Below, piece after piece: positions 27,139 through 35,767 of a DNA stretch of 64,000 nt. Position numbers and translations under genes: made by a program. Positions within the stretch are counted from its first letter, which is position 1. Every line of letters starts with the position of its first letter. Origin of the DNA: CAZCPB01 sp964540295 (GTDB lineage: Bacteria; Planctomycetota; Phycisphaerae; Phycisphaerales; UBA1924). The stretch covers positions 1 to 64,000 of the forward strand of contig CAZIMT010000002.1 in assembly GCA_964540295.1 (NCBI GenBank). Direction: 5' to 3'. The notes below the pieces were generated by a model. It made no database searches. It saw only the letters and a list, made by a program, of their open reading frames with translations, and had not been told where the DNA came from.

Positions 27139-27612
27139 ATGGTTGGGAATCCGCCGAGCGATCATTCAACGTTGACAGCCATCGCTGCCGAAGTTGTGGC
27201 AGACTTTCGCACACGAGCACGTCAGAATGAGGCAGCGTGCAGGCGAGGCGAAGGAGGCGAGAATCAGCAAACGCCATCAGGCGGCAGCGGCTGGAAACGA
27301 ATCGCGTGGCCGATTGGATTGAGTATCGTTTCGTTGATGCTGCTCGTCCCGGACAAGAGCGCGGCGCAGAACGTGGTTGTTGTCAGCTTCAACATCGCAT
27401 TCTTCTTCTTTGTGTGGTGGTATCTCTGGCGATTGGAACGAGTAAAGAAGCCCGAGGATCACTTAGATCAGATCCGGGCGTGCCCCGCCTGCACCTACGA
27501 CCTCACCGGCCTACCCGACTTCATCCCCCACGAATGGATCGCCGCCCACGCCAGCCCGCGGCGTTGCCTCGAGTGCGGCGAGCCTTGGCCATTGGTACCG
27601 CGGACCGTGTAA
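27139..27612 (+). CDS. Small membrane protein with C-terminal zinc-ribbon motif
   Basis: 157 residues. An N-terminal charged region is followed by two membrane segments (about residues 56-71 and 80-97) and a C-terminal soluble piece holding C115-x2-C118 and C143-x2-C146. Between the pairs is ACPACTYDLTGLP, close to the CxxCxYxLxGL motif also seen inside the LolD-like protein 2 kb away. Paired CxxC motifs predict bound zinc. The function is unknown; topology suggests a membrane-anchored zinc ribbon facing the cytoplasm or periplasm. It is convergent with the DUF4190-GspG gene. Confidence 0.75.
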   Translation: MVGNPPSDHSTLTAIAAEVVADFRTRARQNEAACRRGEGGENQQTPSGGSGWKRIAWPIGLSIVSLMLLVPDKSAAQNVVVVSFNIAFFFFVWWYLWRLERVKKPEDHLDQIRACPACTYDLTGLPDFIPHEWIAAHASPRRCLECGEPWPLVPRTV

Positions 27613-27638
27613 ATCGCAGTTCTCACACGACGCTCGTT

Positions 27639-28202
27639 TCACCGCGGCGCCGTGCGTGACAGCCCGCCCGTCGTGTGATACAGCTTCGCGTCGTCCTCGG
27701 TGCCGATCTTCTGATCTTGACCGGCCGACACCAGCGAATAGCCCTTGCCGTCCGGGTTCATCACGTAGACATACGGCGTACCCCACGGGTCGGTCAGGTC
27801 TTCGGGCTTCGTGCTGGTGAGCAGGTCGAGCGTCGGCGGGTACTGGCCTGCTCTTGTTTGATACGCGTCGAGCTGCCGCTGGAGCGACGTGGCCTGCATC
27901 ATCGCGGCGTAGTTCGAGCCCACGCCGACCCACGCCAGCGCGCCCGCCAAGCCGATGATGAAGAGAATCCAAAAGAGCCATCCCGACCCGATGATCCCCA
28001 GCGCCAGGCCCAGCGCCGCGAACAGCCGGGGCCGCTTGAAGATCGCGATCAGGCTCAGCACCGCGCCGATCGGCGAGAATAGCCCGCACGAGATGAACCC
28101 GATGAGAGACGTAACAAACCCGGCGATGCCGAGGCCGTTGGTCGGCTCGCGAAAGCGCGGGTCTCGAGCGAACTGTTCGGCCTGTTCAAAGTCTGCGGGC
28201 AT
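27639..28202 (-). CDS. DUF4190-like membrane protein fused to a GspG-type C-terminal domain
   Basis: 187 residues. Residues 22-55 and 62-95 form the two hydrophobic helices of a DUF4190-type domain (NGLGIAGFVTSLIGFISCGL). After a linker, residues 118-172 match the C-terminal globular domain of type II secretion major pseudopilin GspG: QYPPTLDLL, TDPWGTPYVY, YSLVSAGQDQKIGTEDD. No prepilin peptidase cleavage site is present, so it is not an ordinary pseudopilin; the GspG module is displayed from a membrane anchor. The function is unknown. The calcium-binding-type loop of GspG (GQD..GTEDD) is well preserved. Confidence 0.8.
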   Translation of the reverse strand: MPADFEQAEQFARDPRFREPTNGLGIAGFVTSLIGFISCGLFSPIGAVLSLIAIFKRPRLFAALGLALGIIGSGWLFWILFIIGLAGALAWVGVGSNYAAMMQATSLQRQLDAYQTRAGQYPPTLDLLTSTKPEDLTDPWGTPYVYVMNPDGKGYSLVSAGQDQKIGTEDDAKLYHTTGGLSRTAPR

Positions 28203-28389
28203 GACGAATTCCTTCCTGCTGATGATGATGAAGCCTATTCCACCTTGTGGGCTACGCGCCCAGCGTGCCTCTCTTCATTCGCTTTTCCTCGGGCGGGTTT
28301 CATCGGCCGTGGTCGGGGCGCGGCCAGCGGTTCTCGGGTGAACCGCTCTCTGCAGCCGCGATCAAGCACATCCTACCATTGCCAACACC

Positions 28390-29568
28390 ATGCTCAGGCT
28401 CGGACCAGTCCAACTTTCAACCCCCCTACTGCTCGCGCCGATCGCGGGCTATTGCGATCTCGCGTTCCGAACAATCGTTCGCGAGTTCACCCATGCCCAG
28501 CCAGGCCAACCCGCGCACACCAGCCTTGGCGTCGGGCTCGCGTGTACCGACCTGCTCAGCCCACAAGGCCTGCTGCGCGGCACCGAGACCAGCCTTGACC
28601 TGGCGCGCACCAACGATTTCGACAAGCCCGTCGGCATGCAACTCTACGGCGCCGATCCCGAGCTGATGGCCGAGGGCGCGCGGTGGGCCGTCGAGCATGG
28701 CGCGACCGTCGTCGATATCAACATGGGCTGCCCGGTCGACAAGGTCACCAAGAAAGACGGCGGTTCCAAGCTCCTTACCGATCTCTCACGCGCGGTCGCC
28801 ATCGCGGCGCGGGTCGTCAAGGAATTGGAAAAGTGCCCGCCGACGCGCGAGCAGTGGGCCGCGCGGATCGGCAACGCAACGCTGGTGAACTCGGACGGCT
28901 CCACGCTCGAAACGCACGGCAACGCACGCATCCCCGTCCCACTCACCTGCAAAATGCGTCTCTGCTGGTCCACCGACGACTATCACGCTGGCCAAGCCTG
29001 CTCGCCTCACTTGGCTCGAATGCTCGCGGACGTCGGCGTCGTCGGCGTCACCGTCCACGGCCGCACGACGGAGATGAAGTTCTCCGGCGACGTCATCCGA
29101 CCCGGCATCGCGCGCGTCGTCGAAGCTGTCAACGGCCAGATCCCCATCATCGGCAACGGCGACGTGCGCACACCCGAGGACGTGGTCACCATGATGCGCG
29201 AAACCGGCTGCCAGGGAGTGATGATCGGCCGCGCGGCGCTCTCGACGCCGTGGATCTTCCGCGATGCGTGGGCGCTCATGTCGGGCGGCGCCGTGCCGTA
29301 CGCGCCCGACGTCCCCGAGCAGATGACGATGATCCGCCGTTACTTCGACCTCATGCGCGAGTACCGCGGCGATCATTACGCGATGGTGCAGATCCGCCGC
29401 CGCGTGACGTGGTTCGCCAAACGCTTGCCGCCGTGCAAGCCGTTCAAAGAAGCCCTGCGCACGTCGCGCGACCCGGCCGTGGTCTACGAGGCTCTCGAAC
29501 AGTTCGCCGCCGGCGGCCTGCGCTCCAGCGGCCGAGAGATCGAGCCGGAACCGCTGGTCGAGGCTTGA
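28390..29568 (+). CDS. dusB: tRNA-dihydrouridine synthase (DusB-like)
   Basis: 392 residues. Dus motifs are present: LLLAPIAGYCDLAFR at the start, QLYGADP, the catalytic Cys in DINMGCPVDKVTKKDGGSKLL (C114), VGVTVHGRTTEMKFSG, IIGNGDVRTPEDV and CQGVMIGRAAL. The enzyme reduces uridine to dihydrouridine in the tRNA D-loop with FMN and NADPH. Compared with typical DusB (about 320-330 residues) there is an extra piece of about 38 residues (145-182) before the conserved CKMRL. DusB is likely but DusA/C cannot be ruled out. No strong Shine-Dalgarno site is seen for the ATG at 28390. Confidence 0.88.
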   Translation: MLRLGPVQLSTPLLLAPIAGYCDLAFRTIVREFTHAQPGQPAHTSLGVGLACTDLLSPQGLLRGTETSLDLARTNDFDKPVGMQLYGADPELMAEGARWAVEHGATVVDINMGCPVDKVTKKDGGSKLLTDLSRAVAIAARVVKELEKCPPTREQWAARIGNATLVNSDGSTLETHGNARIPVPLTCKMRLCWSTDDYHAGQACSPHLARMLADVGVVGVTVHGRTTEMKFSGDVIRPGIARVVEAVNGQIPIIGNGDVRTPEDVVTMMRETGCQGVMIGRAALSTPWIFRDAWALMSGGAVPYAPDVPEQMTMIRRYFDLMREYRGDHYAMVQIRRRVTWFAKRLPPCKPFKEALRTSRDPAVVYEALEQFAAGGLRSSGREIEPEPLVEA

Positions 29569-29766
29569 TTCGAGCACGCTCGCGTGAATGTGCATCGCGC
29601 AATTCATACGCACGCCGAGGCAGCTTCGAACGCCACCGCGCAAGGCGTGCCGTCCCGGAACCTACCCGCATCTGCAACGTTGAGCTTTCACACAAGACAT
29701 TGTCTCGTTGTTGATGCCCCGCCCGATCTCCGCCGCACCGGGGTCTATTCCCGGAAGGAGATCCTG

Positions 29767-31369
29767 ATGCCAGCTTCAAAATCACCGATCGCCAACGTCA
29801 CCCGCGCTTCCATCGCCGCTGCCCTCGCTTCGCTCGCGCTGGCGATGGGCGCGCACGCCGAACCGCCCGTAATTTATGTGGATGATTCTGCACCGGCCGG
29901 AGGAGACGGGTCGTCGTGGGATCTCGCGTTCAACGATCTCCAAGACGCGCTGGAGCGATCAACCGGATACATCGACGGCGTGATCATCAGAGTCGGACAG
30001 GGAACGTACTACCCCGACCGCGGCACGCTCGATCGCGGTGCGTCGTTCAAGGTTCCTCCAACCCACGGCGCGAGCGCGACGACGCTCTCTCTCGTCGATG
30101 GCTATGCGGGATTCGGCGCCGCAGATCCCAACGCGTTCAACCCTGCCGCCTTCGTCACGGTTCTCAGCGGTGACCTCAAACACAACGACAAAGCCGGGTT
30201 CGCTAACCGCTCCGACAACGCCCGCACGGTGGTTCTCTTCCAACCGTTCGGACGACTCGACGTTGACCTGAGAGGATTTACTATCGCTGGCGCTCGTGCG
30301 GATCCCCTCGAACTTTGGTCGGGCGGCATCGTGACGCCATTACGTGGAGACGATTATGGAAGAGGACTTTACTTGCGAGACTGCGTTGTAGCCGACAACG
30401 AGCCGAGCGCCGACAGCGCCGCGATCGCGACAGATCAGCGAGATCTACAAATCTACAACTGCACCGTCACGAACAACCGAGGTCGCGGCGTGTTCGCGGA
30501 CGACGGGCACACGTTCGTTTCTATTCCGAAATATCGAACAATTCAGGAACGGGCGATGAAGTGGCCGGGAACGGAGCTGTCGGCCTGTACAACTCACTGA
30601 TCGCTGGCAACGGCGGCGCGGGGGGGCCTTCGGCAGTTCGCGCGGTAAGTGGCTGGTTTATATATCTCACAAACTGCGCTGTTCTTGGTAATCATTCCGG
30701 GGATCGGCCGATCGTTGAGGCCATGTACCAATTCGACGCGAGCGGATGCACGTTCAGCGGAAACGTCTCGAACGCCCCCACCATCGTGATCGGTTCCATG
30801 CCCTCTTGGGTTCAAGACTCCGTGATCTGAGGGAACACCGCCCCGCGGGGCATCGCCATTGCGTTCTCGGGTCTCGAGTCCCGAATTCTCACGATCGACC
30901 ATTGCGGTATTCAGGGAGGACGGGCGGCGATCCAAGCGGCTGGCGACGCGACCTACACGTGAGGCCCGGGAAACATCGACCAAGATCCACTCTTCAAAGA
31001 CCCGCTCGGCGAAGACGGCGACGCGTCAACCTGGGCCGACAACGACTACTCGCTCCGCCTTGACTCCCCGTGCATCGACTCGGCCGGGCTCTACGTGAAT
31101 CTGTATGACCATGACGTGACCGGCGCTCCCCGCTTCGTGGACGGCAACGGCGACAGTATGGTCGCCGCCGACTTGGGTGCGTACGAACTACAGGGGAAGT
31201 CGTGCCCCGCAGACGTCAATCGCGATGGTCTCGTGGACGACCACGATTCCTTCTATTCTGGAGCTCCTTCGATCGGGGTTACGGCGGTTATACTGACTTC
31301 AACCACGACGGCTTTGTCAACGGCGACGACTGGGACGAGTTTGTCGCGGCGTTCGTCGCCGGCTGCTGA
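29767..31369 (+). pseudogene. Broken parallel-beta-helix secreted protein with Gly-Cys-ending dockerin-like C-terminus
   Basis: It starts at the ATG at 29767 with GGAAGGAGAT upstream, a signal peptide (ASIAAALASLALAMGAHA) and the opening of a right-handed beta-helix protein (VIYVDDSAPAGGDGSSWDLAF). Lesions: a one-base loss in a T-run near 30518-30521 shifts frame; TGA at 30828 and TGA at 30960 interrupt DSVI-x-GNTAP and TYT-x-GPGNIDQDPLF, both places where Trp is expected in this family; another one-base loss near 31257 shifts frame again. Restored, the tail reads CPADVNRDGLVDDHDSF, then DFNHDGFVNGDDWDEF and a terminal Gly-Cys, like the planctomycete dockerin-type anchor. Four lesions point to a decayed gene. 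Confidence 0.85.
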
Positions 31370-31433
31370 GCAACCCGCGCCCGCGGGCGTTGCAGCACCA
31401 ACACCTCTTTCCGCCTCGCTGTACACTCCCCCC

Positions 31434-32711
31434 ATGACACCTCCTATGCAAGACGTCTTCGCTGGCGCACTCGCACGTCTCGACACCGCCGCCGGGTTCA
31501 CGAAGGTGGACCCCGAGGCGCTGCAGCGGCTGCGACAGCCCAAGCTCATGGTGGAAGTTTCGATCCCCGTCCGCATGGACGACGGGGCGCTCAAGATCTT
31601 TACCGGCTTCCGCTGCCGCTACGACGACACGCGCGGGCCAGCCAAGGGCGGGATCCGCTTTCATCAGGACGTTCACCCGGCCGAGGTGCGGGCGCTGGCG
31701 TTCTGGATGACGTTCAAGTGCGCCGTCGTTGGCCTGCCGTTCGGGGGCGGCAAGGGAGGCGTGATCGTTGACCCGCACACGCTTTCCAAGGCCGAACTCG
31801 AACGGCTCAGCCGCGGGTACATCCGCGCCGTCGCGCCGTTCATCGGGCCAGATACCGACGTGCCCGCGCCAGACGTGAACACCAACGCTCTTATCATGGC
31901 GTGGATGATGGACGAGTACTCGACCATCACCGGCTCGCGCCAGCCGGGCGTCATTACCGGCAAGCCCGTCTCTCTCGGCGGCTCCGTAGGCCGCGACGAC
32001 GCCACCGCACGCGGTGCGTTCTACTGCCTGCAAGAGCTTGAAAAGAAGCTCAAGTGGGACTCCACGCAGCAGCCCAAGACCGTGGCCGTGCAAGGCTTTG
32101 GCAACGCGGGCGAGCACTTCGCCAAGTTCGTCAGCGAGGCCGGGTACAAGGTGGTCGCCATCAGCGATTCCCGGGCGGGGCTTTACAACCCCGCTGGCAT
32201 CGACGTGATGAAAGCGATCGCCGCCAAGACCGCAACGCATCACGTCAAGCCGATCGGTCAGCCCGGCGAGAAGACGATCAGCAACGCGGAACTGCTCGAA
32301 TTGCAGGTTGACCTGCTCGCCCCGGCCGCCGTCGAGAGCGTCATCACGCCCGACAACGTCGAGCGGGTGAAAGCGTCGGTCATCATCGAACTGGCCAACG
32401 GGCCGGTCACCAGCGACGCCGACGGCGTGCTGAATAAACGCGGCACCGTCGTCGTGCCCGACATCCTTGCCAACGCTGGCGGTGTCACGGTCAGCTACTT
32501 CGAGTGGACGCAGAACAAAAGCGGTTTCTACTGGACACTCGAAGAAGTTCACACGCGGCTGCGGCAGGTAATGTCGCGCGAGTTTGCGGCGGTGTACGAC
32601 CTGGCGATGGCTCGATCGATCGACCTGCGTACCGCAGCCTATGCGCACGCGCTGGGCCGGCTCGGCGCTGGGCTCGCGGCGTTCGGGACGAAGAAGACGT
32701 TTAAGGAATGA
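31434..32711 (+). CDS. gdhA: Glutamate dehydrogenase
   Basis: 425 residues from the ATG at 31434 (a second ATG lies at 31446). Motifs of the Glu/Leu/Phe/Val dehydrogenase family are all seen: GPAKGGIRFHQDV, the catalytic Lys region PFGGGKGGVIVDP, APDVNTNALIMAWMMDEYS, TGKPVSLGGSVGRDDATARG, the NAD(P)-binding loop VQGFGNAGEH, and ILANAGGVTVSYFEWTQN. It interconverts glutamate and 2-oxoglutarate plus ammonia. The pseudogene ends only 64 bases upstream, and the frame runs open through that boundary, but the N-terminal extension is not part of the enzyme. No strong ribosome-binding site is seen. Confidence 0.95.
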   Translation: MTPPMQDVFAGALARLDTAAGFTKVDPEALQRLRQPKLMVEVSIPVRMDDGALKIFTGFRCRYDDTRGPAKGGIRFHQDVHPAEVRALAFWMTFKCAVVGLPFGGGKGGVIVDPHTLSKAELERLSRGYIRAVAPFIGPDTDVPAPDVNTNALIMAWMMDEYSTITGSRQPGVITGKPVSLGGSVGRDDATARGAFYCLQELEKKLKWDSTQQPKTVAVQGFGNAGEHFAKFVSEAGYKVVAISDSRAGLYNPAGIDVMKAIAAKTATHHVKPIGQPGEKTISNAELLELQVDLLAPAAVESVITPDNVERVKASVIIELANGPVTSDADGVLNKRGTVVVPDILANAGGVTVSYFEWTQNKSGFYWTLEEVHTRLRQVMSREFAAVYDLAMARSIDLRTAAYAHALGRLGAGLAAFGTKKTFKE

Positions 32712-32747
32712 GGCGGGCCCGCACGGGCCGCTTCACGGGGCGATCGT

Positions 32748-33470
32748 TCAACGCTCCTTCGCGGTGGCGCTCAGCGAAAGGCTCGCCATAACGACGGAAA
32801 CCCCGGGCGGCACGCAGCTCAGCAGCGTGCTCGCGGGCTGGCTGGCGAACGGAGCGGTGCCAAGGCACATCGCGAGCAGTTCCGCTTGGGCGTTGGTGCG
32901 CGGGAGCGAGCCGTCGGGGCCGGAGAGGCCGATGACCGTGACCTGTTCGACAGCCGAGCCGCAGCGATCGCCAAGAGCGAGCTTCAGGAGTTCCTCGTCA
33001 GACATCTTGGTGGGGTCGCGGCCTCGGAGCTCATCGTGGTCGTGCGTGACGATACAGGTGCGCTCGCCGCACTCGTCAGTGAAAACGGCTAGCATAATGT
33101 TGCCGGTCAAGCTCGTGCTGCTCGCGTGAGCGAGCGACGGAGTGACAGTCAGCTGCGAAGAATCGAACGGGCGAGAGTTGGCGGACGATGCCGGGGCGCG
33201 AGCCGCCGCGAACTCCTCTCCAGCCTGCCGCAGCACAGGGTTCCACGAAACTGAGACAACCGCGATCCCGATCGCCGCCGCCGCGGCACCGGCCGCGATC
33301 CACCATCGCGCAGCGTAAAACCCGGTCGCAGCGTGAACGCCACGCCCAAGCTGTGCGGCTGGCATCGAACCGGGCCCCAGCACCGCCGCAGGGAGCCGTG
33401 CGGCGCCGCCCGCCAGCCTGTCCGCTTCGGCCGCGAGCTTCAGGAGTGCCGTGAGTTGTTGGTCGTTCAT
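32748..33470 (-). CDS. Putative membrane anti-sigma factor
   Basis: 240 residues from the ATG at 33470. The short cytoplasmic N-terminus (MNDQQLTALLKLAAEADRLA) is followed by a single membrane helix (about residues 51-70, WWIAAGAAAAAIGIAVVSV) and an Ala-rich extracytoplasmic part with several Cys (DECGERTCIV, LGDRCGS). The gene lies 55 bases downstream of the ECF sigma gene on the same strand, which is the usual place for an anti-sigma factor. No ZAS zinc motif (HxxxCxxC) is seen in the N-terminus. The role is inferred mainly from context and topology. Confidence 0.6.
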   Translation of the reverse strand: MNDQQLTALLKLAAEADRLAGGAARLPAAVLGPGSMPAAQLGRGVHAATGFYAARWWIAAGAAAAAIGIAVVSVSWNPVLRQAGEEFAAARAPASSANSRPFDSSQLTVTPSLAHASSTSLTGNIMLAVFTDECGERTCIVTHDHDELRGRDPTKMSDEELLKLALGDRCGSAVEQVTVIGLSGPDGSLPRTNAQAELLAMCLGTAPFASQPASTLLSCVPPGVSVVMASLSLSATAKER

Positions 33471-33525
33471 GAAATTGTCCCTTCTCAGAGCCGAGGGGCC
33501 CCGAACTTTGTTCGCGTGAAAACAC

Positions 33526-34197
33526 TCAGCGCTCGGCTGATTGGTCGTCGGCCCGATAGCCAAGTTCGGTCAGCGCTTCGCGCAGCTTGGAGAGTGCGGC
33601 GACGCGGCGAGCGTGGGCCGTGCTAGGTGCCACGTTCAGTTGCACAGCGAGCTCGCGGTCCGACGCCCCGCGCGACAGCGCCACAAGCACAGCACGGTCG
33701 CCCGCCGAGAGGTCGCCCTGGCGCCCCGAAACGCGGCTGAGCACCGCCTCGATCAATTCCGAAAACCCGACTGTGCGGGCCGGGTCCGGTTCGGTGCCCA
33801 AGAAGGATTGAGCGACCTGCTCTGAGTCCGTCATCATCTCGCGCGAGTTCATCGACTTACGGCGGTGCCTCAGCCACATGTTGGACGCCACGGCGTATAA
33901 GAACGTGCTCAGCGCGGCCCGGACCGGGTCGTAGCGGCCATCTCGAACGCTTTTCCAACACTCGGCCCACGTCTGCTGGCAGAGGTCGTCCACGCTTGCC
34001 AAGTCGTGGCTCGCGTGGCCGCGGAAGTTCGCGAGCCGGGCCTGGAAAAACTGTTGGAGACCGGGCCCGAAACGAGCGTGAGCCTCGTCCAGAGCTGCGC
34101 GGTCCGTGCTGACGAGCGTGTCAGATCGGAAAACCGGACTGGCGATGTGCCCCGCGACGTGGCTGGGGCCAGCGGACTGTTCACTCGGTTCAGGCAC
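33526..34197 (-). CDS. ECF-type RNA polymerase sigma factor
   Basis: 223 residues from a GTG at 34197 with GGGAG upstream. Region 2 is visible as DDLCQQTWAECWKSV...LSTFLYAVASNMWLRHRRK (residues about 70-115), with promoter-melting aromatics, and region 4 as the helix-turn-helix ASDRELAVQLNVAPSTAHARRVAALSKLREAL near the C-terminus. It directs RNA polymerase to a small regulon and is probably held back by the adjacent membrane anti-sigma protein. A possible 33-codon leader ORF ends two bases before its GTG, which may couple translation. Membership of an ECF group cannot be assigned. Confidence 0.88.
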   Translation of the reverse strand: MPEPSEQSAGPSHVAGHIASPVFRSDTLVSTDRAALDEAHARFGPGLQQFFQARLANFRGHASHDLASVDDLCQQTWAECWKSVRDGRYDPVRAALSTFLYAVASNMWLRHRRKSMNSREMMTDSEQVAQSFLGTEPDPARTVGFSELIEAVLSRVSGRQGDLSAGDRAVLVALSRGASDRELAVQLNVAPSTAHARRVAALSKLREALTELGYRADDQSAER

Positions 34198-34199
34198 GC

Positions 34200-34301
34200 T
34201 TAGCTCCCCGGGCCAGTCCCGGCGAGCGAGCGAGCCCAGCGGCGTGCGGCACGGCGAGCGGCGAGGGGTGCGAAGAAGGTTGTTGGAAACGAGCTGTTCA
34301 T
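34200..34301 (-). CDS. Possible 33-residue leader ORF before the sigma gene
   Basis: An open frame from ATG at 34301 to TAA at 34202-34200 codes for a 33-residue peptide rich in Arg and Ala (LAARRAARRW). Its stop is separated from the sigma factor GTG at 34197 by only two bases, which fits translational coupling. There is no good Shine-Dalgarno site at normal distance (GAGGAG lies about 14 bases upstream). It may be chance. Confidence 0.3.
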   Translation of the reverse strand: MNSSFPTTFFAPLAARRAARRWARSLAGTGPGS

Positions 34302-34567
34302 GCGGGCGACGGTGACTCCTCGGTCAATTTTACGCTCCGATCGTCCGAGCGCTCGCCCGACCGCGAGCGAATACCCTTCTGGTTGGGCGCAATGACCGGC
34401 TACGCCTTTCGTGACGAGGCCAGCTGCCGAGTTTATCGGAAGTTGGTCGGGCGCACCCACGCGTGTCGTATCGCCCTTCGTTTTTTCTCGCCAGTTCACC
34501 AAACGCCAGATCGCCAAACGCCAGATCGCCAAACGCCAGATCACCAAACCCTGTGGAGGCCAGTCTG
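34302..34567. other. Divergent intergenic region with repeats
   Basis: This region between the sigma gene (or its small leader ORF) and the DUF1573 gene has no convincing coding content. It ends in the 15-bp repeat array (34497-34550) and a GGAGG Shine-Dalgarno site for the DUF1573 gene. Both divergent promoters should lie here, but none was recognised. Confidence 0.5.
34497..34550 (+). repeat. 15-bp tandem repeat in the leader of the DUF1573 gene
   Basis: Three full units (34497-34511, 34512-34526, 34527-34541) and a partial fourth of the pattern C[AG]CCAAACGCCAGAT run directly up to the TGGAGGCC ribosome-binding site of the DUF1573 gene. Units 2 and 3 are identical; unit 1 differs at one base. 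It is not CRISPR-like because there are no spacers. Confidence 0.9.
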
Positions 34568-35698
34568 ATGAATCGCACGCCCAAGAATGTTCGTTCCTGT
34601 CGCGCGAACGCGCCGCGCGCCCTTATCGCCGCCGCGGCGTTGACGCTCGGCCTGGCCTCGGCCCCGGCGCTCGCGCAGTTTGAGAGCACGGACAGCAATA
34701 TTCTCGCCGTCGAGAAAAAATCGGCCCTCGAGATCACCAAGACCACCTACGACATGGGCACGGTCATGCAGACTGATCGACCCGAGTTCGACTTCCAGTT
34801 CAAGAACACCGGCAACGCCACCCTCGAGATCATCCGCGTGCAGTCCACCTGCGGCTGCACCGTCCCCGAGCTCGACAAGAAGATCTACGCTCCCGGCGAG
34901 TCTGGCAAGATCCACGTCAAGTACGACCCCACCGGCAAGCTCGGCACCCAGCACAAGCAGCTCCGCGTCTTCAGCAACGACCCCGCCAACCCCGACATCG
35001 CTCTCACCGTCCAAGCCAATGTCGAGCCCGTGATCTTCATGGATCCCAAGGTGGTGAACTTTGTGCAGATCGGCAAGGGAGAAGTCAAGACGCTGACCAT
35101 CAAGGTCACGGGTCGGGCCAAGAACTTTGCGGCCTCGCTCGCGACCGTCGGCCGCGGCGACCTGTTCTCGATCAAGGTGCTTCCCGCGATCCCCGTCAAG
35201 CTCAACGACAAGGAGATGCAGGAGTCGACGATCGAGATCACGCTCTTGGGCAACTCTCCCGTCGGTCGGTTGGCCGACACGCTGAGCATCCGCACTAACG
35301 ACCCCATCGAGCCGCTGGTCACCTGCACCATCTCCGGCTTTATCAACGGAGATCTCAAGGCCGAGCCGCAGGTGGTGGCGTTCGGCGTCGTCAAGCCGGG
35401 CGACACGTTCGAGACTGAAATCAAGGTCATCAACCGCGGCGGCAAGCCCTTCAAGATCTCCAAGGTCGAGGTGAAGCAACCCAACCCGATCCAACTGACC
35501 CTCACCGCAACTCCCGTGGATCCCTCCAACCCCACCGCGTACACGATCAGGGCCACGGGCATTGCCAGGGCCGCGACCGAGCGGTCCAACACCCAGCCTA
35601 TCCAAGGCCAGCTCGTCATCACCACCGACGTGGACCGCGAGGAGACGATCGAAGTCCCCTTTTACGCCCAGCTTCGCATGGTCCCCACCACCAAATAA
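34568..35698 (+). CDS. DUF1573 domain secreted protein
   Basis: 376 residues from the ATG at 34568 with GGAGG upstream. The signal peptide (LIAAAALTLGLASAPALAQ) is followed by tandem immunoglobulin-like beta domains. The first carries the DUF1573 signature: FDFQFKNTGNATLEI and VQSTCGCTVPELDKK, with the CGCT motif; the later ones have NDPIEPLVTCTISG and INRGGKPFKISKVEVK. DUF1573 proteins are envelope proteins of unclear role, often near redox or transport genes. It is first in a three-gene operon with a rhodanese and a MauE/DoxX-like protein, with 69 bases before the next gene. Confidence 0.9.
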   Translation: MNRTPKNVRSCRANAPRALIAAAALTLGLASAPALAQFESTDSNILAVEKKSALEITKTTYDMGTVMQTDRPEFDFQFKNTGNATLEIIRVQSTCGCTVPELDKKIYAPGESGKIHVKYDPTGKLGTQHKQLRVFSNDPANPDIALTVQANVEPVIFMDPKVVNFVQIGKGEVKTLTIKVTGRAKNFAASLATVGRGDLFSIKVLPAIPVKLNDKEMQESTIEITLLGNSPVGRLADTLSIRTNDPIEPLVTCTISGFINGDLKAEPQVVAFGVVKPGDTFETEIKVINRGGKPFKISKVEVKQPNPIQLTLTATPVDPSNPTAYTIRATGIARAATERSNTQPIQGQLVITTDVDREETIEVPFYAQLRMVPTTK

Positions 35699-35703
35699 CC
35701 TGT

Positions 35704-35739
35704 ACCCAGGAACGGACCTAGGAACGGACCTCGGTAACG
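35704..35739 (+). repeat. Three 12-bp repeats in the DUF1573-rhodanese gap
   Basis: ACCCAGGAACGG, ACCTAGGAACGG and ACCTCGGTAACG follow one another at 35704, 35716 and 35728, in the gap between the DUF1573 stop and the rhodanese start. They end about 15 bases before the GGAAGGG ribosome-binding site. Confidence 0.75.
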
Positions 35740-35767
35740 AACTCTCTACTGATCGGAAGGGCTTGGC

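Noticed and set aside
30828..30962. TGA read as Trp (alternative genetic code)
   Set aside because: Many genes in the window end in TGA and two frame shifts are also present in the same gene, so decay is simpler than recoding.
34497..34550. CRISPR-like array
   Set aside because: Units are contiguous with no spacers and only 15 bp long.
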